Positions 15,387 through 24,545 of a stretch of 64,000 nt of DNA are shown piece by piece. The translations under genes were made by a program, and so were the position numbers. Positions within the stretch are counted from its first letter, which is position 1, and every line of letters starts with the position of its first letter. The notes beneath the pieces are model-generated. The model did not search any database. It worked only from the letters and a program-made list of their open reading frames with translations, and was not told the origin of the DNA. The stretch is from Mesobacillus jeotgali (GTDB taxonomy: Bacteria > Bacillota > Bacilli > Bacillales > Cytobacillaceae): assembly GCF_031759225.1 (NCBI RefSeq), contig NZ_CP134494.1, forward strand, positions 3,284,501 to 3,348,500, given 5' to 3'.

Positions 15387-15639
15387 ATTTCTTCATCAGC
15401 ATTTCCTGGCCTTCTTCTGACTCAATCAGCAGATTGCGGTATTTTTTCGCGAAAGAAAAGAATACGATGGAACCAGCAAGAAATCCAGCGGAAGCACCAG
15501 TAGCAATATATATATCTGTCATCACTTTCGTTTCAGACGGAATGATCGTGCCAAGATAAAAGAACACTCCTACAGCAAGCAGGACTGTAGCAAACTGTTT
15601 AAAATCAATCATTTTTTCATAGAGTTGTCTAGCCTTCAT
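15385..15639 (-). CDS. yrhC: YrhC family protein
   Basis: An 84-residue membrane protein with two hydrophobic helices (QFATVLLAVGVFFYLGTII and IYIATGASAGFLAGSIVFF) and a charged C-terminus. It is recognised as YrhC, which in B. subtilis follows mtnN-mccA-mccB. Here mccAB are missing between mtnN and yrhC. ATG 15639 is used because AGGTGAT precedes it; an ATG five codons earlier has no SD. Function unknown. Confidence 0.85.
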   Translation of the reverse strand: MKARQLYEKMIDFKQFATVLLAVGVFFYLGTIIPSETKVMTDIYIATGASAGFLAGSIVFFSFAKKYRNLLIESEEGQEMLMKK

Positions 15640-15742
15640 TATTATCACCTGCATTTAATAGACTTAACCACAACCCTACTTTAACATCTTTTAAACGTCT
15701 TATGAGTATGTAAATTCTGGGAAAAAGATAAGTTTGATTTTT

Positions 15743-15846
15743 ACTTCAGACAAAACAAGTTGCTTATCCTGGGATTTTGTCCGAACTTGATGCTACTTCA
15801 GACAAATTGAGCCTCTCTCCTCGGGAATTTGTCCGAACCTAAGACT
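15743..15846. repeat. Tandem array, 2 x 52 bp (TTCAGACAAA ... TTTGTCCGAA)
   Basis: Two adjacent units of exactly 52 bp start at 15743 and 15795, each beginning ACTTCAGACAAA and carrying TTTGTCCGAAC about 35 bp in. The two ends form an imperfect inverted repeat; the interior differs between units. A third start (ACTTAAT) follows at 15847. The array lies between yrhC and the mtnN terminator. It shares its period and layout with four other arrays in this window. Confidence 0.85.
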
Positions 15847-15855
15847 ACTTAATAA

Positions 15856-15887
15856 AAATAAAAAAAGCGCGGAATGAATTCCGCGCT
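15856..15887 (-). terminator. Terminator of mtnN
   Basis: AGCGCGGAAT / ATTCCGCGCT stem (15866-15887), followed on the minus strand by seven T. Confidence 0.9.
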
Positions 15888-15893
15888 GGGTAA

Positions 15894-16598
15894 TTAGAGC
15901 TTCCAGTTCTTGACCATCTCATTGACGATTTCATAAGAATTCTTTGACGCGAGTTTTGTGAATTCCAGGAAGTTTACGTCTGCTGAGCCATCTGCCTGGT
16001 CGGACATTGACCGGATGATCACGAATGGGATGTTGTTCATGCTGCAGACCTGTCCAACTGCTGCGCCTTCCATCTCTGTACAATAACCATTAAGCTCCTC
16101 ATACAGGAACTTCACTTTATCACGGTCAGCGATGAATTGGTCGCCTGATAAAATCCTGCCGCTGACGATTTTCTTGTCCTCGACTATTTCTTTGCTTGCC
16201 ATAATTGCCAAGTCTACCAATTTCTCATCTGCTTTAAATACAGATACTTCTGTGTAAGGGATTTCCCCTAGTTTAAAGCCCAACGCACGAACATCCATAT
16301 CATGCTGTACGCAATCAGTGGAGATGACGATATCGCCTATTTTCAGATCAGGGTTCACAGCACCCGCTACGCCTGTGAAAACTATCTGGGATGCAGCAAA
16401 TTCATCGATCAGGATTTGAGTACACACACTTGCATTCACTTTCCCTACGCCAGATTTACACAGAACAACATCATATCCATTGAAAGTGCCGACATAAAAC
16501 GTAATGCCTGCCTTCTTTTTTTCATCATAGCCTTTCATGGCGTCAAGAATATGCTGTATTTCTTCATCCATTGCACCAATAATACCAATTCTGCTCAT
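15894..16598 (-). CDS. mtnN: 5'-methylthioadenosine/S-adenosylhomocysteine nucleosidase
   Basis: Cleaves adenine from MTA and SAH, recycling by-products of methylation and polyamine synthesis. The N-terminus MSRIGIIGAMDEEI and the C-terminal catalytic Asp in RSMSDQADG are family marks, with EMEGAAV binding the ribose. ATG 16598 sits 7 nt after GGAGGT; the preceding ATG is 4 nt away and less likely. The neighbouring mtaD acts on the same substrates, so these form a methylthioadenosine/SAH salvage pair. Confidence 0.96.
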   Translation of the reverse strand: MSRIGIIGAMDEEIQHILDAMKGYDEKKKAGITFYVGTFNGYDVVLCKSGVGKVNASVCTQILIDEFAASQIVFTGVAGAVNPDLKIGDIVISTDCVQHDMDVRALGFKLGEIPYTEVSVFKADEKLVDLAIMASKEIVEDKKIVSGRILSGDQFIADRDKVKFLYEELNGYCTEMEGAAVGQVCSMNNIPFVIIRSMSDQADGSADVNFLEFTKLASKNSYEIVNEMVKNWKL

Positions 16599-16685
16599 CA
16601 TTGAGACCTCCAATGTTCTTATTACATTCTGATTTTAACTTTCCGCTAATCTTTACAGACTGCGGACTTTATTTTTATAAAAACC

Positions 16686-17981
16686 CTACGAAAGGAGCTT
16701 AGACATTCGATTTGCTTCATAAAGGACTTTTTCTTCATCAATCGTTTTGAATTGCCCATTGTCCAAAATTTGTTTCCCCTGGACATAGACATCCCTTACA
16801 TCCCGCCCAGATCCAGAATAAACAAGATGGGATACTGGATTATGCTTAGGATAAAAGAACGACTGATTGGAGTTCACGACAATGAAATCTGCATCTTTGC
16901 CTGCTTCAAGAGATCCAATCCGTTCTTCCAGCCAGAGGGCTTCTGCACCATTGATCGTTGCCATCCTCAAAGCTTCCTGAGCGGTGATGACCGTCGCATC
17001 CTGGGCAACCCCTTTATGGACTGTTGCGGCTGCTTTCAGCTCTTCAAATAAGTCGAGGTTATTGTTGGAAGCAACACTGTCTGTCCCAAGGCTGACGGTG
17101 ACTCCCTTTTCCAGCATTTTGCCAACCGGGGCAATGCCGCTGCCCAATTTAAGGTTGCTGATGATGTTATGTGATACTTTCACGTCTTTTTCCGCCAGGA
17201 TTTGAATATCCTCGTCATTCACATGGACCGCATGGGCAACAAGCGAAGGTCGGTCAAAGAATCCAAGTTTCTCTAGATGACGAACCGGTGTAGCACCATA
17301 TTCCTCGATATTCTTCTCTACTTCGAATTTCGTTTCCGACATATGCGTATGCAGCGGAACATCCAGCTCGATCGATTTGTCAATGATCTGGGAGATATAT
17401 TCTGGTGAGCAAGTATAAGGAGAATGCGGTGACAACATCGTCGTGACCCTTCCATTCGCACCATTATTCCAGCTTTTCGCAAAATCTGCTGCTTCCTTAA
17501 GCTTGCTCTGTCGAAGTTCCTCCGAACCAAAGCCGATTACTCCCCGGCACAGCACTCCGCGAATGCCTGCTTCCTCAACAGCCTTGGCGATTTCATCCAT
17601 ATTGTCATACATATCAACAAATGTGGTAGTACCTGTGCGGATCATTTCAAGGATGGATAGCTTTGTACCCCATTTTGCATGCTCCGGTGTATATTTGGCT
17701 TCAAGAGGCCAAATTTTGTCCTGCAGCCATGTCTGCAAATGCAAATCATCCGCATAGCCTCTCAGCAATGACATTGGCGTGTGTCCATGCGTATTGACGA
17801 GCCCAGGGAGCAGGATATTCCCTTTTAAATCTATTTTTTCATCATATGAAGCAACATCTTCAGGCGTGGTGCCCACATAGATGATTTTCTCTCCTTCGAT
17901 GCCGATTGCCCCGTTCGCAAACACTTCATTCTCTGTATTACTCGTAATAATTGTGCCATTATAGAATAACTTTCTTGTCAT
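16686..17981 (-). CDS. mtaD: MtaD-type amidohydrolase (MTA/SAH deaminase)
   Basis: A 431-aa member of the metal-dependent amidohydrolase superfamily (SsnA/ATZ/MtaD branch). Metal ligands are visible in NTHGHTPMSLLRG, PLHTHMSET, VAHAVHV and LGTDSVASNN. Enzymes of this type deaminate S-methyl-5'-thioadenosine and S-adenosylhomocysteine to inosyl products. The adjacent nucleosidase supports that substrate; a different deaminase substrate cannot be excluded from sequence. Confidence 0.88.
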   Translation of the reverse strand: MTRKLFYNGTIITSNTENEVFANGAIGIEGEKIIYVGTTPEDVASYDEKIDLKGNILLPGLVNTHGHTPMSLLRGYADDLHLQTWLQDKIWPLEAKYTPEHAKWGTKLSILEMIRTGTTTFVDMYDNMDEIAKAVEEAGIRGVLCRGVIGFGSEELRQSKLKEAADFAKSWNNGANGRVTTMLSPHSPYTCSPEYISQIIDKSIELDVPLHTHMSETKFEVEKNIEEYGATPVRHLEKLGFFDRPSLVAHAVHVNDEDIQILAEKDVKVSHNIISNLKLGSGIAPVGKMLEKGVTVSLGTDSVASNNNLDLFEELKAAATVHKGVAQDATVITAQEALRMATINGAEALWLEERIGSLEAGKDADFIVVNSNQSFFYPKHNPVSHLVYSGSGRDVRDVYVQGKQILDNGQFKTIDEEKVLYEANRMSKLLS

Positions 17982-18140
17982 ATTAAATCTCTCCTATGTA
18001 AAAACACTTACTTACTAGAATTCGGTGGTAATCCCGGAAATATGCCTATCGTTTTAATTTATCAAAAAATGTATCATTTTTATAGAGAATCTGCTATTTT
18101 ATTTGTGGCGATAAGTTGTATACGAAAGGAGAATGAATCT

Positions 18141-18347
18141 TTGGACTTCCAATTTGAACTAATAGAAGACAAGGTTGAATTTTTTGAAGCAGTCGACCTG
18201 AAATCTCTGGAACAAAAAATCAATAAGCAAATCGAAATCAATAAAGCAATCATGCTATCAGTTCACCATGTGTCCCACCAGATGCATTTAGATGATAAAG
18301 GCAGGCTGTTCTATTCCGCAGTGGTCCACTTCAAGGCAAAAAAATAA
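18141..18347 (+). CDS. yrzA: YrzA, DUF2536 family protein
   Basis: A 68-residue protein of unknown function with DFQFELIEDKVEFFEA at the start and a C-terminal half containing SVHHVSHQMHLDDKGRLFYS. Start is set at TTG 18141: AAAGGAG lies 9 nt upstream, and the longer frame (to 18042) has no SD and gives an N-terminus foreign to the family. It is divergent from mtaD and converges on yrrS. Confidence 0.85.
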   Translation: MDFQFELIEDKVEFFEAVDLKSLEQKINKQIEINKAIMLSVHHVSHQMHLDDKGRLFYSAVVHFKAKK

Positions 18348-18373
18348 AGGGGCCGCTGCTTACAAGCCCCTTT
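18346..18373. terminator. Terminator between yrzA and yrrS
   Basis: AAAGGGGC / GCCCCTTT stem with a 12-base loop between convergent genes; T run short. Confidence 0.7.
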
Positions 18374-18385
18374 CCGAGTTTCCTT

Positions 18386-19066
18386 TTATCTTTTATCATT
18401 TTGAATGAGTTCTTCCACTTTTACTGGCTTCCAGCCTTCGCCGTCAACCCACTCAACCCAAACTCTGAATGTCTGGTCACTGCCCTTCTGGGAGACCGTT
18501 CCGACCGCTGTATTAGGCGCACCGCCATTTTCATTCCACCATACTGTCATGTTATCTTTATCGATTCCTGTAGCATAAGAATAGGCCAGAATCATTTCCT
18601 GCCAGTCTACCGCATTCTGGTCGAATACGGTGTTATGTTCGCCGGATTGGGTAGTACCAACCGGTTTCCACTCAGGATTTTCAATTGTTTGCTTCACATT
18701 GGCATCACTGCCGCCCTCTGTCACGATTGGATCAGCCAATTCTTCATCCTCTGCAGATTCCTCGTCTGCTTCATCTGATGCTGATTCATCCTTTTTATCG
18801 GAATCCTGGCTATCGTCTTTTTTGTCGGAATCCTGGCTGTCATCTTTTTTATCCGGAGAGGCAGCGGCCTGGTCTTTCTCAGCACCAACATCGTTTTGGT
18901 CGGCAACCCCTTCATCGTTGCTAAAGAAAATGTTAAATGAGACTATTCCAATCAACAGGATGACGACAACAATCAAGCTATTTAAAACAAGGTTCGTTTT
19001 TCTGCGTTTTGCCCTCATCTGAGAACGTGACCCCTCATTTAGGTTTTCATAATCATCGTGCTTCAA
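18386..19066 (-). CDS. yrrS: YrrS family protein (DUF1510), membrane anchored
   Basis: A 226-aa protein: basic N-terminus, one transmembrane helix near residues 28-50 (NLVLNSLIVVVILLIG), a very acidic low-complexity linker, and a C-terminal DUF1510 domain (WKPVGTTQSGEHN to the end). The linker holds repeated DSQDSDKKD units that are near-identical at DNA level, so its length may vary between strains. It starts at TTG with GGAGGG upstream. Its neighbour pbpI suggests a cell-envelope role, unproven. Confidence 0.88.
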   Translation of the reverse strand: MKHDDYENLNEGSRSQMRAKRRKTNLVLNSLIVVVILLIGIVSFNIFFSNDEGVADQNDVGAEKDQAAASPDKKDDSQDSDKKDDSQDSDKKDESASDEADEESAEDEELADPIVTEGGSDANVKQTIENPEWKPVGTTQSGEHNTVFDQNAVDWQEMILAYSYATGIDKDNMTVWWNENGGAPNTAVGTVSQKGSDQTFRVWVEWVDGEGWKPVKVEELIQNDKR

Positions 19067-19151
19067 GATCTTTCCCTCCCTTATAAGGTTGTCAACATTC
19101 TACCATGACTGGGGGCAAACTTGAAGGATTTTATATTCATCTAATCATGGT

Positions 19152-20936
19152 TCAATTGTTTTCAGGACCTTCAGCCGAGGTACCATGGTTGAATGCATAG
19201 ACCTCTTTTACTATATCTGCAAAAAGAGGATTCACCCCGCCTTCATTTTCTAAAACCCCTAAGTTGACCGTTACCAGTGCATACTTTGGTTTTTCGTACG
19301 GAAAATAGCCGGCGAACCATTTATTGTGCAACTGTTTGTCGCCATCTTTGTAAACCCCGGTTTCTGCAGTCCCAGACTTTCCTGCCACAGCATATGGCAA
19401 GTCCTTGAACCATCTTCCAGTACCTTGCTCGTTCACAACGACCTCCCGTAAAAGTTTTTGGAGTTTCATCGCGGTGAACGGTGATAGTTTTTCCCCTTCA
19501 AGCTTCTGTTTAGGAAATGCCGTCATTTCAGCGCCATTTTGATACTGAATCGACAGTACTGCCCTGACCATATCCTTTTCCCCGCCCCTGGCGATCGTTG
19601 CCATCATGTTTGCCACAGCAAGAGGAGACACCCTAACTTCATGCTGGCCAATTCCGGATAGTGCCGCAAAGTTCTTATCCTTCCTCGCTTCATCCGATAA
19701 AAATACCCTGCCTTTTTCCTCGTCCTGAATCTGGCTGAAATCTTCCAGATGGAAAATGTCTCCTTTCCACCCGACACCTCCAGTGATCGACAGCTTCTCA
19801 GCGTATTTTTCAAGGATATTGGGATCCTGCTCCTGCAGCTCCCGGGCCACTTCACCAAAAGTCCTGTTGCAGCTCACTGCAAAGCTATCATTAAAATTAA
19901 GCATTCCATAGTCATATTTTAAATCTGGTGCCCCGCTGATCGTCTTGCTGCAATCAAATTCCCTGGCTGGATCATCAAGCCCCTGATCAATCGCTGCTGC
20001 TGCGACAACTGTTTTAAAGACGGAACCAGGGATATGCTGCTTGACCATCATATTTTCAGTTCCCTCGTCGTTAAAAGGCTTTTTGCGGTCAATGACAGGC
20101 CTTGACACCATTGCCAGTATACTGTTTGTTTCAATATCCAGCAGCACTACGCCGCCTCTGTTGATCTTGTGCTGATCCACTTTTTCCTCCAGGAGCATTT
20201 GCAGGTCTTTGTCTATCGAAGTCTGCAGATTGATTGGATAGAATGGGTTGGCAGGGTCTATGTACTTAACATTGATCCCGAATAGTGGCGCTCCTTCTCC
20301 GTCGACATGGTAAACCAGTTTCGATTTCCCTTCAGCAACGAGAAACTCGTCAAAGCTTTTTTCCAGACCAGATAGACCAATCAAGGTCCTTGGCAGCAAA
20401 TCCTTGTCTCCATATCTTGACCTCATAAGAGTCTCATTCTCCCCTATGATTCCTAAAAGCTGGGCAGCCGGCACTTTCTCCATTGGGTATTTTCGCTCAA
20501 CAGCAAAAACTCCCGGTATTTCCATTTCATTAATGGTTTCCATTTGACTCTTCGTCAAAATCACCGGATCCGGGTCGCCAAAAGCAAATGGTTCTTTGGA
20601 CTTTTCCACTGCATTTTTTAAAGAGTATGCAGATACACCTATTGTCCTTGCCACATTATCGGCTTCCCAGTCCATCTTCTTCAAAAATGGGAATAAGACC
20701 AGAACGGATGAGGTTTCAAAGGATAATGGGTCTCCTTTCCTGTCTAGAAAATTCCCACGGCCGTTGTCAACGACCATTTCCTGTGACCTTTGCTTGACAC
20801 TCGCTTCTATCAAATTTATTTCATGCTTGGAAAAGGACTCTGTATCAAATAATTGCAGTTGGGCCAACCGTAACATCAGCAAGCCAAAGGCAGCTATACA
20901 AATAGAGATCGACACCACCATTCTTTTTTTACGCAT
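19152..20936 (-). CDS. pbpI: Class B penicillin-binding protein PbpI (YrrR)
   Basis: A 594-aa peptidoglycan transpeptidase anchored by one N-terminal helix (MVVSISICIAAFGLLMLRLA). A PBP dimerisation domain precedes the transpeptidase domain with SVFK (active Ser near residue 305), SCN near 355 and KSGTAE near the end. ATG 20936 is preferred over the longer frame because GAGGTG lies seven bases upstream. That SD is part of the hairpin that follows greA, so translation and termination may be linked. Confidence 0.95.
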   Translation of the reverse strand: MRKKRMVVSISICIAAFGLLMLRLAQLQLFDTESFSKHEINLIEASVKQRSQEMVVDNGRGNFLDRKGDPLSFETSSVLVLFPFLKKMDWEADNVARTIGVSAYSLKNAVEKSKEPFAFGDPDPVILTKSQMETINEMEIPGVFAVERKYPMEKVPAAQLLGIIGENETLMRSRYGDKDLLPRTLIGLSGLEKSFDEFLVAEGKSKLVYHVDGEGAPLFGINVKYIDPANPFYPINLQTSIDKDLQMLLEEKVDQHKINRGGVVLLDIETNSILAMVSRPVIDRKKPFNDEGTENMMVKQHIPGSVFKTVVAAAAIDQGLDDPAREFDCSKTISGAPDLKYDYGMLNFNDSFAVSCNRTFGEVARELQEQDPNILEKYAEKLSITGGVGWKGDIFHLEDFSQIQDEEKGRVFLSDEARKDKNFAALSGIGQHEVRVSPLAVANMMATIARGGEKDMVRAVLSIQYQNGAEMTAFPKQKLEGEKLSPFTAMKLQKLLREVVVNEQGTGRWFKDLPYAVAGKSGTAETGVYKDGDKQLHNKWFAGYFPYEKPKYALVTVNLGVLENEGGVNPLFADIVKEVYAFNHGTSAEGPENN

Positions 20937-20969
20937 AAAAAACACCTCGTCAAAAGTGTTGACGAGGTG
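20937..20969 (-). terminator. Terminator-like hairpin overlapping the pbpI ribosome-binding site
   Basis: Minus strand CACCTCGTC-N9-GACGAGGTG followed by TTTTTT and then immediately the pbpI ATG. The 3' arm contains the pbpI SD (GAGGTG). The hairpin starts 24 bases after the greA stop. Confidence 0.85.
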
Positions 20970-20992
20970 CCGAATTTTCAAACCTATGGATA

Positions 20993-21469
20993 TTACTTAA
21001 TAGTTGTAATGCGGACGTTCATTTCACCGCCAGGAGTCTGGACAGTCACTTCGTCTCCTACTTTTTTGCCCATTAGGCTTTTCGCGATCGGAGAGTCGTT
21101 CGAGATTTTGCCTTCAAATGGATCAGCTTCAGCGCTTCCGACGATTGTGTAGGATTCTTCATCGCCATCAGGAAGCTCGATGAATGTCACTGTGCGGCCA
21201 AGGCTGACTGCATCTGTGCTCAACTCATCTTCCTGGATGATTTTTGCGTTGCGGATCATATTTTCAAGAGTGGTGATACGGCCTTCAACAAAGGCTTGCT
21301 CTTCTTTGGCTGAATCATACTCAGAGTTCTCTGAAAGGTCGCCAAAGCTGCGTGCGATCTTGATTCTTTCAACCACTTCTTTACGTTTTACCGTTTTCAA
21401 TTGCTCCAATTCTTGTTCCAGCTTTTCTTTTCCTGCCTGTGTCATAGGAAAAACTTTTTCTGTAGCCAA
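20993..21469 (-). CDS. greA: Transcription elongation factor GreA
   Basis: Stimulates RNA cleavage by stalled RNA polymerase. The 158-aa product has the N-terminal coiled coil ([20 protein letters not shown]), the acidic tip (residues in [15 protein letters not shown]) and the C-terminal globular domain ending in [13 protein letters not shown]. It starts at TTG 21469 behind AGGAGTG. It is followed by pbpI across a terminator-like hairpin. Confidence 0.97.
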   Translation of the reverse strand: MATEKVFPMTQAGKEKLEQELEQLKTVKRKEVVERIKIARSFGDLSENSEYDSAKEEQAFVEGRITTLENMIRNAKIIQEDELSTDAVSLGRTVTFIELPDGDEESYTIVGSAEADPFEGKISNDSPIAKSLMGKKVGDEVTVQTPGGEMNVRITTIK

Positions 21470-21619
21470 AATACTTCACTCCTTCTAGTCTTCACAATTC
21501 CCCAAAAAATAGATTGTGTAATATTATATTATGTATCCTGAAAAATATACAGGAGCGCGACCTTACAAGGGCGCGCGTGTTAAATATGGCCGTTATGGAC
21601 CATTTATTTTTCCTTGGAC

Positions 21620-21648
21620 AAAAGGAAGCACTTTATTCAAGTACTTCC
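21620..21648 (-). terminator. Probable terminator of udk
   Basis: GGAAGCACTT / AAGTACTTCC around a 5-base loop, extended by TGGACA / TGTCCA outer arms; the T run on the minus strand is only four bases, so termination may be partial. The rest of 21470-21674 is AT-rich promoter region of greA. Confidence 0.6.
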
Positions 21649-21674
21649 ATGTCCACATTATCTATGCTATTGTG

Positions 21675-22310
21675 TCACAAAAATGATTTTTGTTCAAGAA
21701 TTGTTTGAATTTTTGTTACCATCAGGTCAATCGCCACATGGTTGTGGCCGCCCTCAGGGACGATGACATCAGCGTAGCGCTTGGTCGGTTCGATGAACTG
21801 GTTATGCATCGGCCTGACGACATTCACATACTGTTCGATGACCGAGTCCATTGAACGTCCGCGCTCCTTGATGTCACGAAGGAGCCTGCGGATGATCCGC
21901 AAATCAGCGTCTGTATCAACATAGAGCTTGATATCCATCAAGTTCCGCAATCTTTCATCCTCAAGAATGAGAATCCCCTCAAGGATGATGACATCCTTCG
22001 GTTCAACATGTACAACTTCGCTGGACCGTGTATGGATCGCATAATCATAGACTGGCTTCTCAATCGCTTCATGGCGGAGCAGCTTTTGGATATGTTCAAT
22101 CAACAGATCGTTGTCAAATGCCAGTGGATGATCGTAATTTGTCTTCAAACGCTCTTCCATTGGCAGGTGGCTTTGGTCTTTATAATAGTAGTCTTGCTCA
22201 ATCATCAAGATTGATTGGCTTTTAAAGCTATCATAAATCGCTTTTGTTACAGAAGTCTTTCCTGAGCCGGAGCCGCCGGCTACACCAATTACAACAGGTT
22301 TGCGGTCCAT
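21675..22310 (-). CDS. udk: Uridine kinase
   Basis: Phosphorylates uridine and cytidine in pyrimidine salvage. P-loop GGSGSGKTS lies at residues 11-19, followed by [10 protein letters not shown] (nucleoside site) and NYDHPLAFD. The 211-aa length is typical. It starts four bases after the trhP2 stop and thus ends the leftward trmR-trhP1-trhP2-udk operon, the B. subtilis order. Confidence 0.97.
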   Translation of the reverse strand: MDRKPVVIGVAGGSGSGKTSVTKAIYDSFKSQSILMIEQDYYYKDQSHLPMEERLKTNYDHPLAFDNDLLIEHIQKLLRHEAIEKPVYDYAIHTRSSEVVHVEPKDVIILEGILILEDERLRNLMDIKLYVDTDADLRIIRRLLRDIKERGRSMDSVIEQYVNVVRPMHNQFIEPTKRYADVIVPEGGHNHVAIDLMVTKIQTILEQKSFL

Positions 22311-22314
22311 GTTT

Positions 22315-23583
22315 TTACTTCTCCTTCCGCATCATGTTATTTGGGTAGACAGGCTTGTCCATCTTGAACTTCACGATTTGCAACGGATGGCGGGCAACAT
22401 CCAGTTCATTGCCATCTTCATCCCAGATCTTATCAATCACATGTGTGAAGTTCTCGATTTCTGGTCCAAAGAATTCAACCTCGTCGCCAGGCTTGAAGTA
22501 GTTCCTTTGCTGAAGTGTCACCATTTGTGTCTCAGCATTGTAATCAAGCACAAGACCAGCAAAATCGAAAGTTGTCTTTTTGCTATGGTTTCCAAACATT
22601 TGCTCTTTATACCCAGGAACTCCCTCAAAGAAGGCAGTTGCTGTTTCACGGTTCGCACATTTGTCCAATTCTTCAAGCCATTCCTGCTTGATGACGAAGT
22701 TTTCAGGATCTGCGCAATAAGCATCAATCACTTTGCGGTATACACTTACTACTGTTGCAATGTAGTGGATTGACTTCATGCGGCCTTCAATTTTCAAGCT
22801 GTCTATTCCAAGCTCGATCATGCGAGGGATGGACTCGATCAGCTTAAGGTCCTTAGGGCTCATCGCGAAAGGTGAGTCGCCTTCAGCAAACAATGCGTTC
22901 TCTTCATTTCCTTCAAGTGTGTACAAATCATAATCCCAGCGGCAAGACTGGCAGCAGCCGCCACGGTTTGAATCACGTGCTGTCATGTGATTGCTTAATG
23001 TACAGCGGCCTGAGTAGGCAATACACATTGCGCCGTGGATGAAGGTTTCGATTTCGATGTCTACTTTTTCCTTCATTTCCTTGATTTCATCTGCACTTGT
23101 TTCACGAGCAAGAACGACACGCTCAAGTCCTTCTTCCTTCCAGAACTGGACAGCCTTCCAATTTGAAAGGGATTGCTGTGTGCTCAAGTGGACTTCAATC
23201 TCTGGAGCGACCCTGCGGCATGTTTCGATGATCAGAGGATCAGCGACGATGATGCCGTGCACGCCTGCTCCCTTCAAGCCTAATAGATAGTCTTCAAGAC
23301 CATCGATATTTTCATTGTGGGCAAAAATGTTTGTAGTGACATAGATTTTTGCACCGTATTTCTTGGCGAATTCAACGCCTTCCTTCATTTCTTCAAAAGT
23401 GAAATTATCTGCGTTCGAGCGCAGGCCATACTCCTGTCCGCCAATAAAAACGGCATCTGCACCATAATGGACGGCAATCTTCAATTTCTCAAGATTTCCG
23501 GCTGGCGCAAGCAGTTCTGGTCTTTTTACGATAACACGTTTACCGTCAACAATTTGCGAGATTTTATCTGCTACTGCTGCCAT
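22315..23583 (-). CDS. trhP2: tRNA hydroxylation protein TrhP2 (peptidase U32 family, YrrO)
   Basis: A 422-aa U32-family protein. TrhP1/TrhP2 carry out prephenate-dependent 5-hydroxylation of wobble uridine in tRNA. The signature [16 protein letters not shown] and the cysteine set (C in MCIAYSGRC, then CCQSCRW) that binds an Fe-S cluster are present. It is partnered by trhP1 just upstream and by trmR, which methylates the hydroxyuridine, so the three genes encode consecutive steps of mo5U formation. Confidence 0.93.
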   Translation of the reverse strand: MAAVADKISQIVDGKRVIVKRPELLAPAGNLEKLKIAVHYGADAVFIGGQEYGLRSNADNFTFEEMKEGVEFAKKYGAKIYVTTNIFAHNENIDGLEDYLLGLKGAGVHGIIVADPLIIETCRRVAPEIEVHLSTQQSLSNWKAVQFWKEEGLERVVLARETSADEIKEMKEKVDIEIETFIHGAMCIAYSGRCTLSNHMTARDSNRGGCCQSCRWDYDLYTLEGNEENALFAEGDSPFAMSPKDLKLIESIPRMIELGIDSLKIEGRMKSIHYIATVVSVYRKVIDAYCADPENFVIKQEWLEELDKCANRETATAFFEGVPGYKEQMFGNHSKKTTFDFAGLVLDYNAETQMVTLQQRNYFKPGDEVEFFGPEIENFTHVIDKIWDEDGNELDVARHPLQIVKFKMDKPVYPNNMMRKEK

Positions 23584-23610
23584 TACGCAACCTCCTCATA
23601 GTTCTTACTT

Positions 23611-24540
23611 TTAATAAACCGTCTCTTTGAAAAAGAATCCTGTATCCAGCGGGCGATTTGGCGGCTGCAGTTCTTCCGCCGCTTCCAGCAAGCCATCCTT
23701 TTCTTCGTCGTACTGCTCTGGATTCTCAACAGCCAAATCAATGGCTTTGCGGTACAGCTTCGTGACTTCAAGAATATATTCGGGGCTCTTCAGGATGCCA
23801 TCAATTTTAAAAGAATCGATCCCAGCTTCCACAAGCTCCGCTAGTTCATCAATAATGCAAATATCGTTAGGACTCATGATATGAGTGCCATTTTCATCCT
23901 CGAAAATAGGATATTTATTTTCACGTTCTTTATCGTGAAGGAACATATTGCGTTCTTGTTTACGATTCTCAACTTCAAGCGCCTTGCCTTGGTATTCAAA
24001 ATAATGTCCAAGCAGTGGCCGCTTAGATTGGAACATGTTCATCATTCCATGAACCTGTACCTCGATTTCAACCTCAGCATTTTCCTTGATTTCAACAATC
24101 GCGTCCATATTGATTTCCCTTGCAAGAACGGCGCGTTTTGCACCTTTTCTGCCCCAATAGTTGCAAGTATACCAGTTTGTGCCTGTTGTTTCCGTGCTCC
24201 AATGAAGCTTCATATCCGGTGTATATTCCTTTGCAGCCATCAGTACTGCCGGGTCGCCAAAAGTGACTCCGTCCGCATTGACATCCTTAAGGAATGTAAG
24301 ATAATCACCTAGCAAATCAATTTTTTCATTGTGGAACAATGCGTTCATCGCCACATAAACCTTCTTGCCCTTGGAGTGTGCCAATTCGATTGCCTGCTTC
24401 ACGTCATCACGGCTAAACTCGCCAGCAAGACGCAGTCCGAATTTCTGTTCACCAATCAAGAAAGCATCTGCTCCTGCTTCTGACAGTGGAATAATATCCT
24501 CAACGCTCTTTGGAGTTACCAATAATTCAGGTTTATTCAT
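23611..24540 (-). CDS. trhP1: tRNA hydroxylation protein TrhP1 (peptidase U32 family, YrrN)
   Basis: A 309-aa U32-family partner of TrhP2. It has the same barrel repeats (KVYVAMNALFHNEK, HIMSPNDICIID, FKIDGILKS) but lacks the full cysteine cluster of TrhP2 (QVHGMMNMFQSKRPLLG at the equivalent site). ATG 24540 follows GAGGTG by six bases; a GTG three codons earlier overlaps that SD and was rejected. Its start nearly abuts the trmR stop. Confidence 0.92.
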   Translation of the reverse strand: MNKPELLVTPKSVEDIIPLSEAGADAFLIGEQKFGLRLAGEFSRDDVKQAIELAHSKGKKVYVAMNALFHNEKIDLLGDYLTFLKDVNADGVTFGDPAVLMAAKEYTPDMKLHWSTETTGTNWYTCNYWGRKGAKRAVLAREINMDAIVEIKENAEVEIEVQVHGMMNMFQSKRPLLGHYFEYQGKALEVENRKQERNMFLHDKERENKYPIFEDENGTHIMSPNDICIIDELAELVEAGIDSFKIDGILKSPEYILEVTKLYRKAIDLAVENPEQYDEEKDGLLEAAEELQPPNRPLDTGFFFKETVY

Positions 24541-24545
24541 TCCGT

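Noticed and set aside
15361..15893. SAM riboswitch controlling mtnN/mtaD
   Set aside because: I looked for S-box core features in the leaders of mtnN and mtaD and found none.
18042..18140. N-terminal extension of yrzA
   Set aside because: No SD, unrelated to the family N-terminus; TTG at 18141 with AAAGGAG explains the gene.
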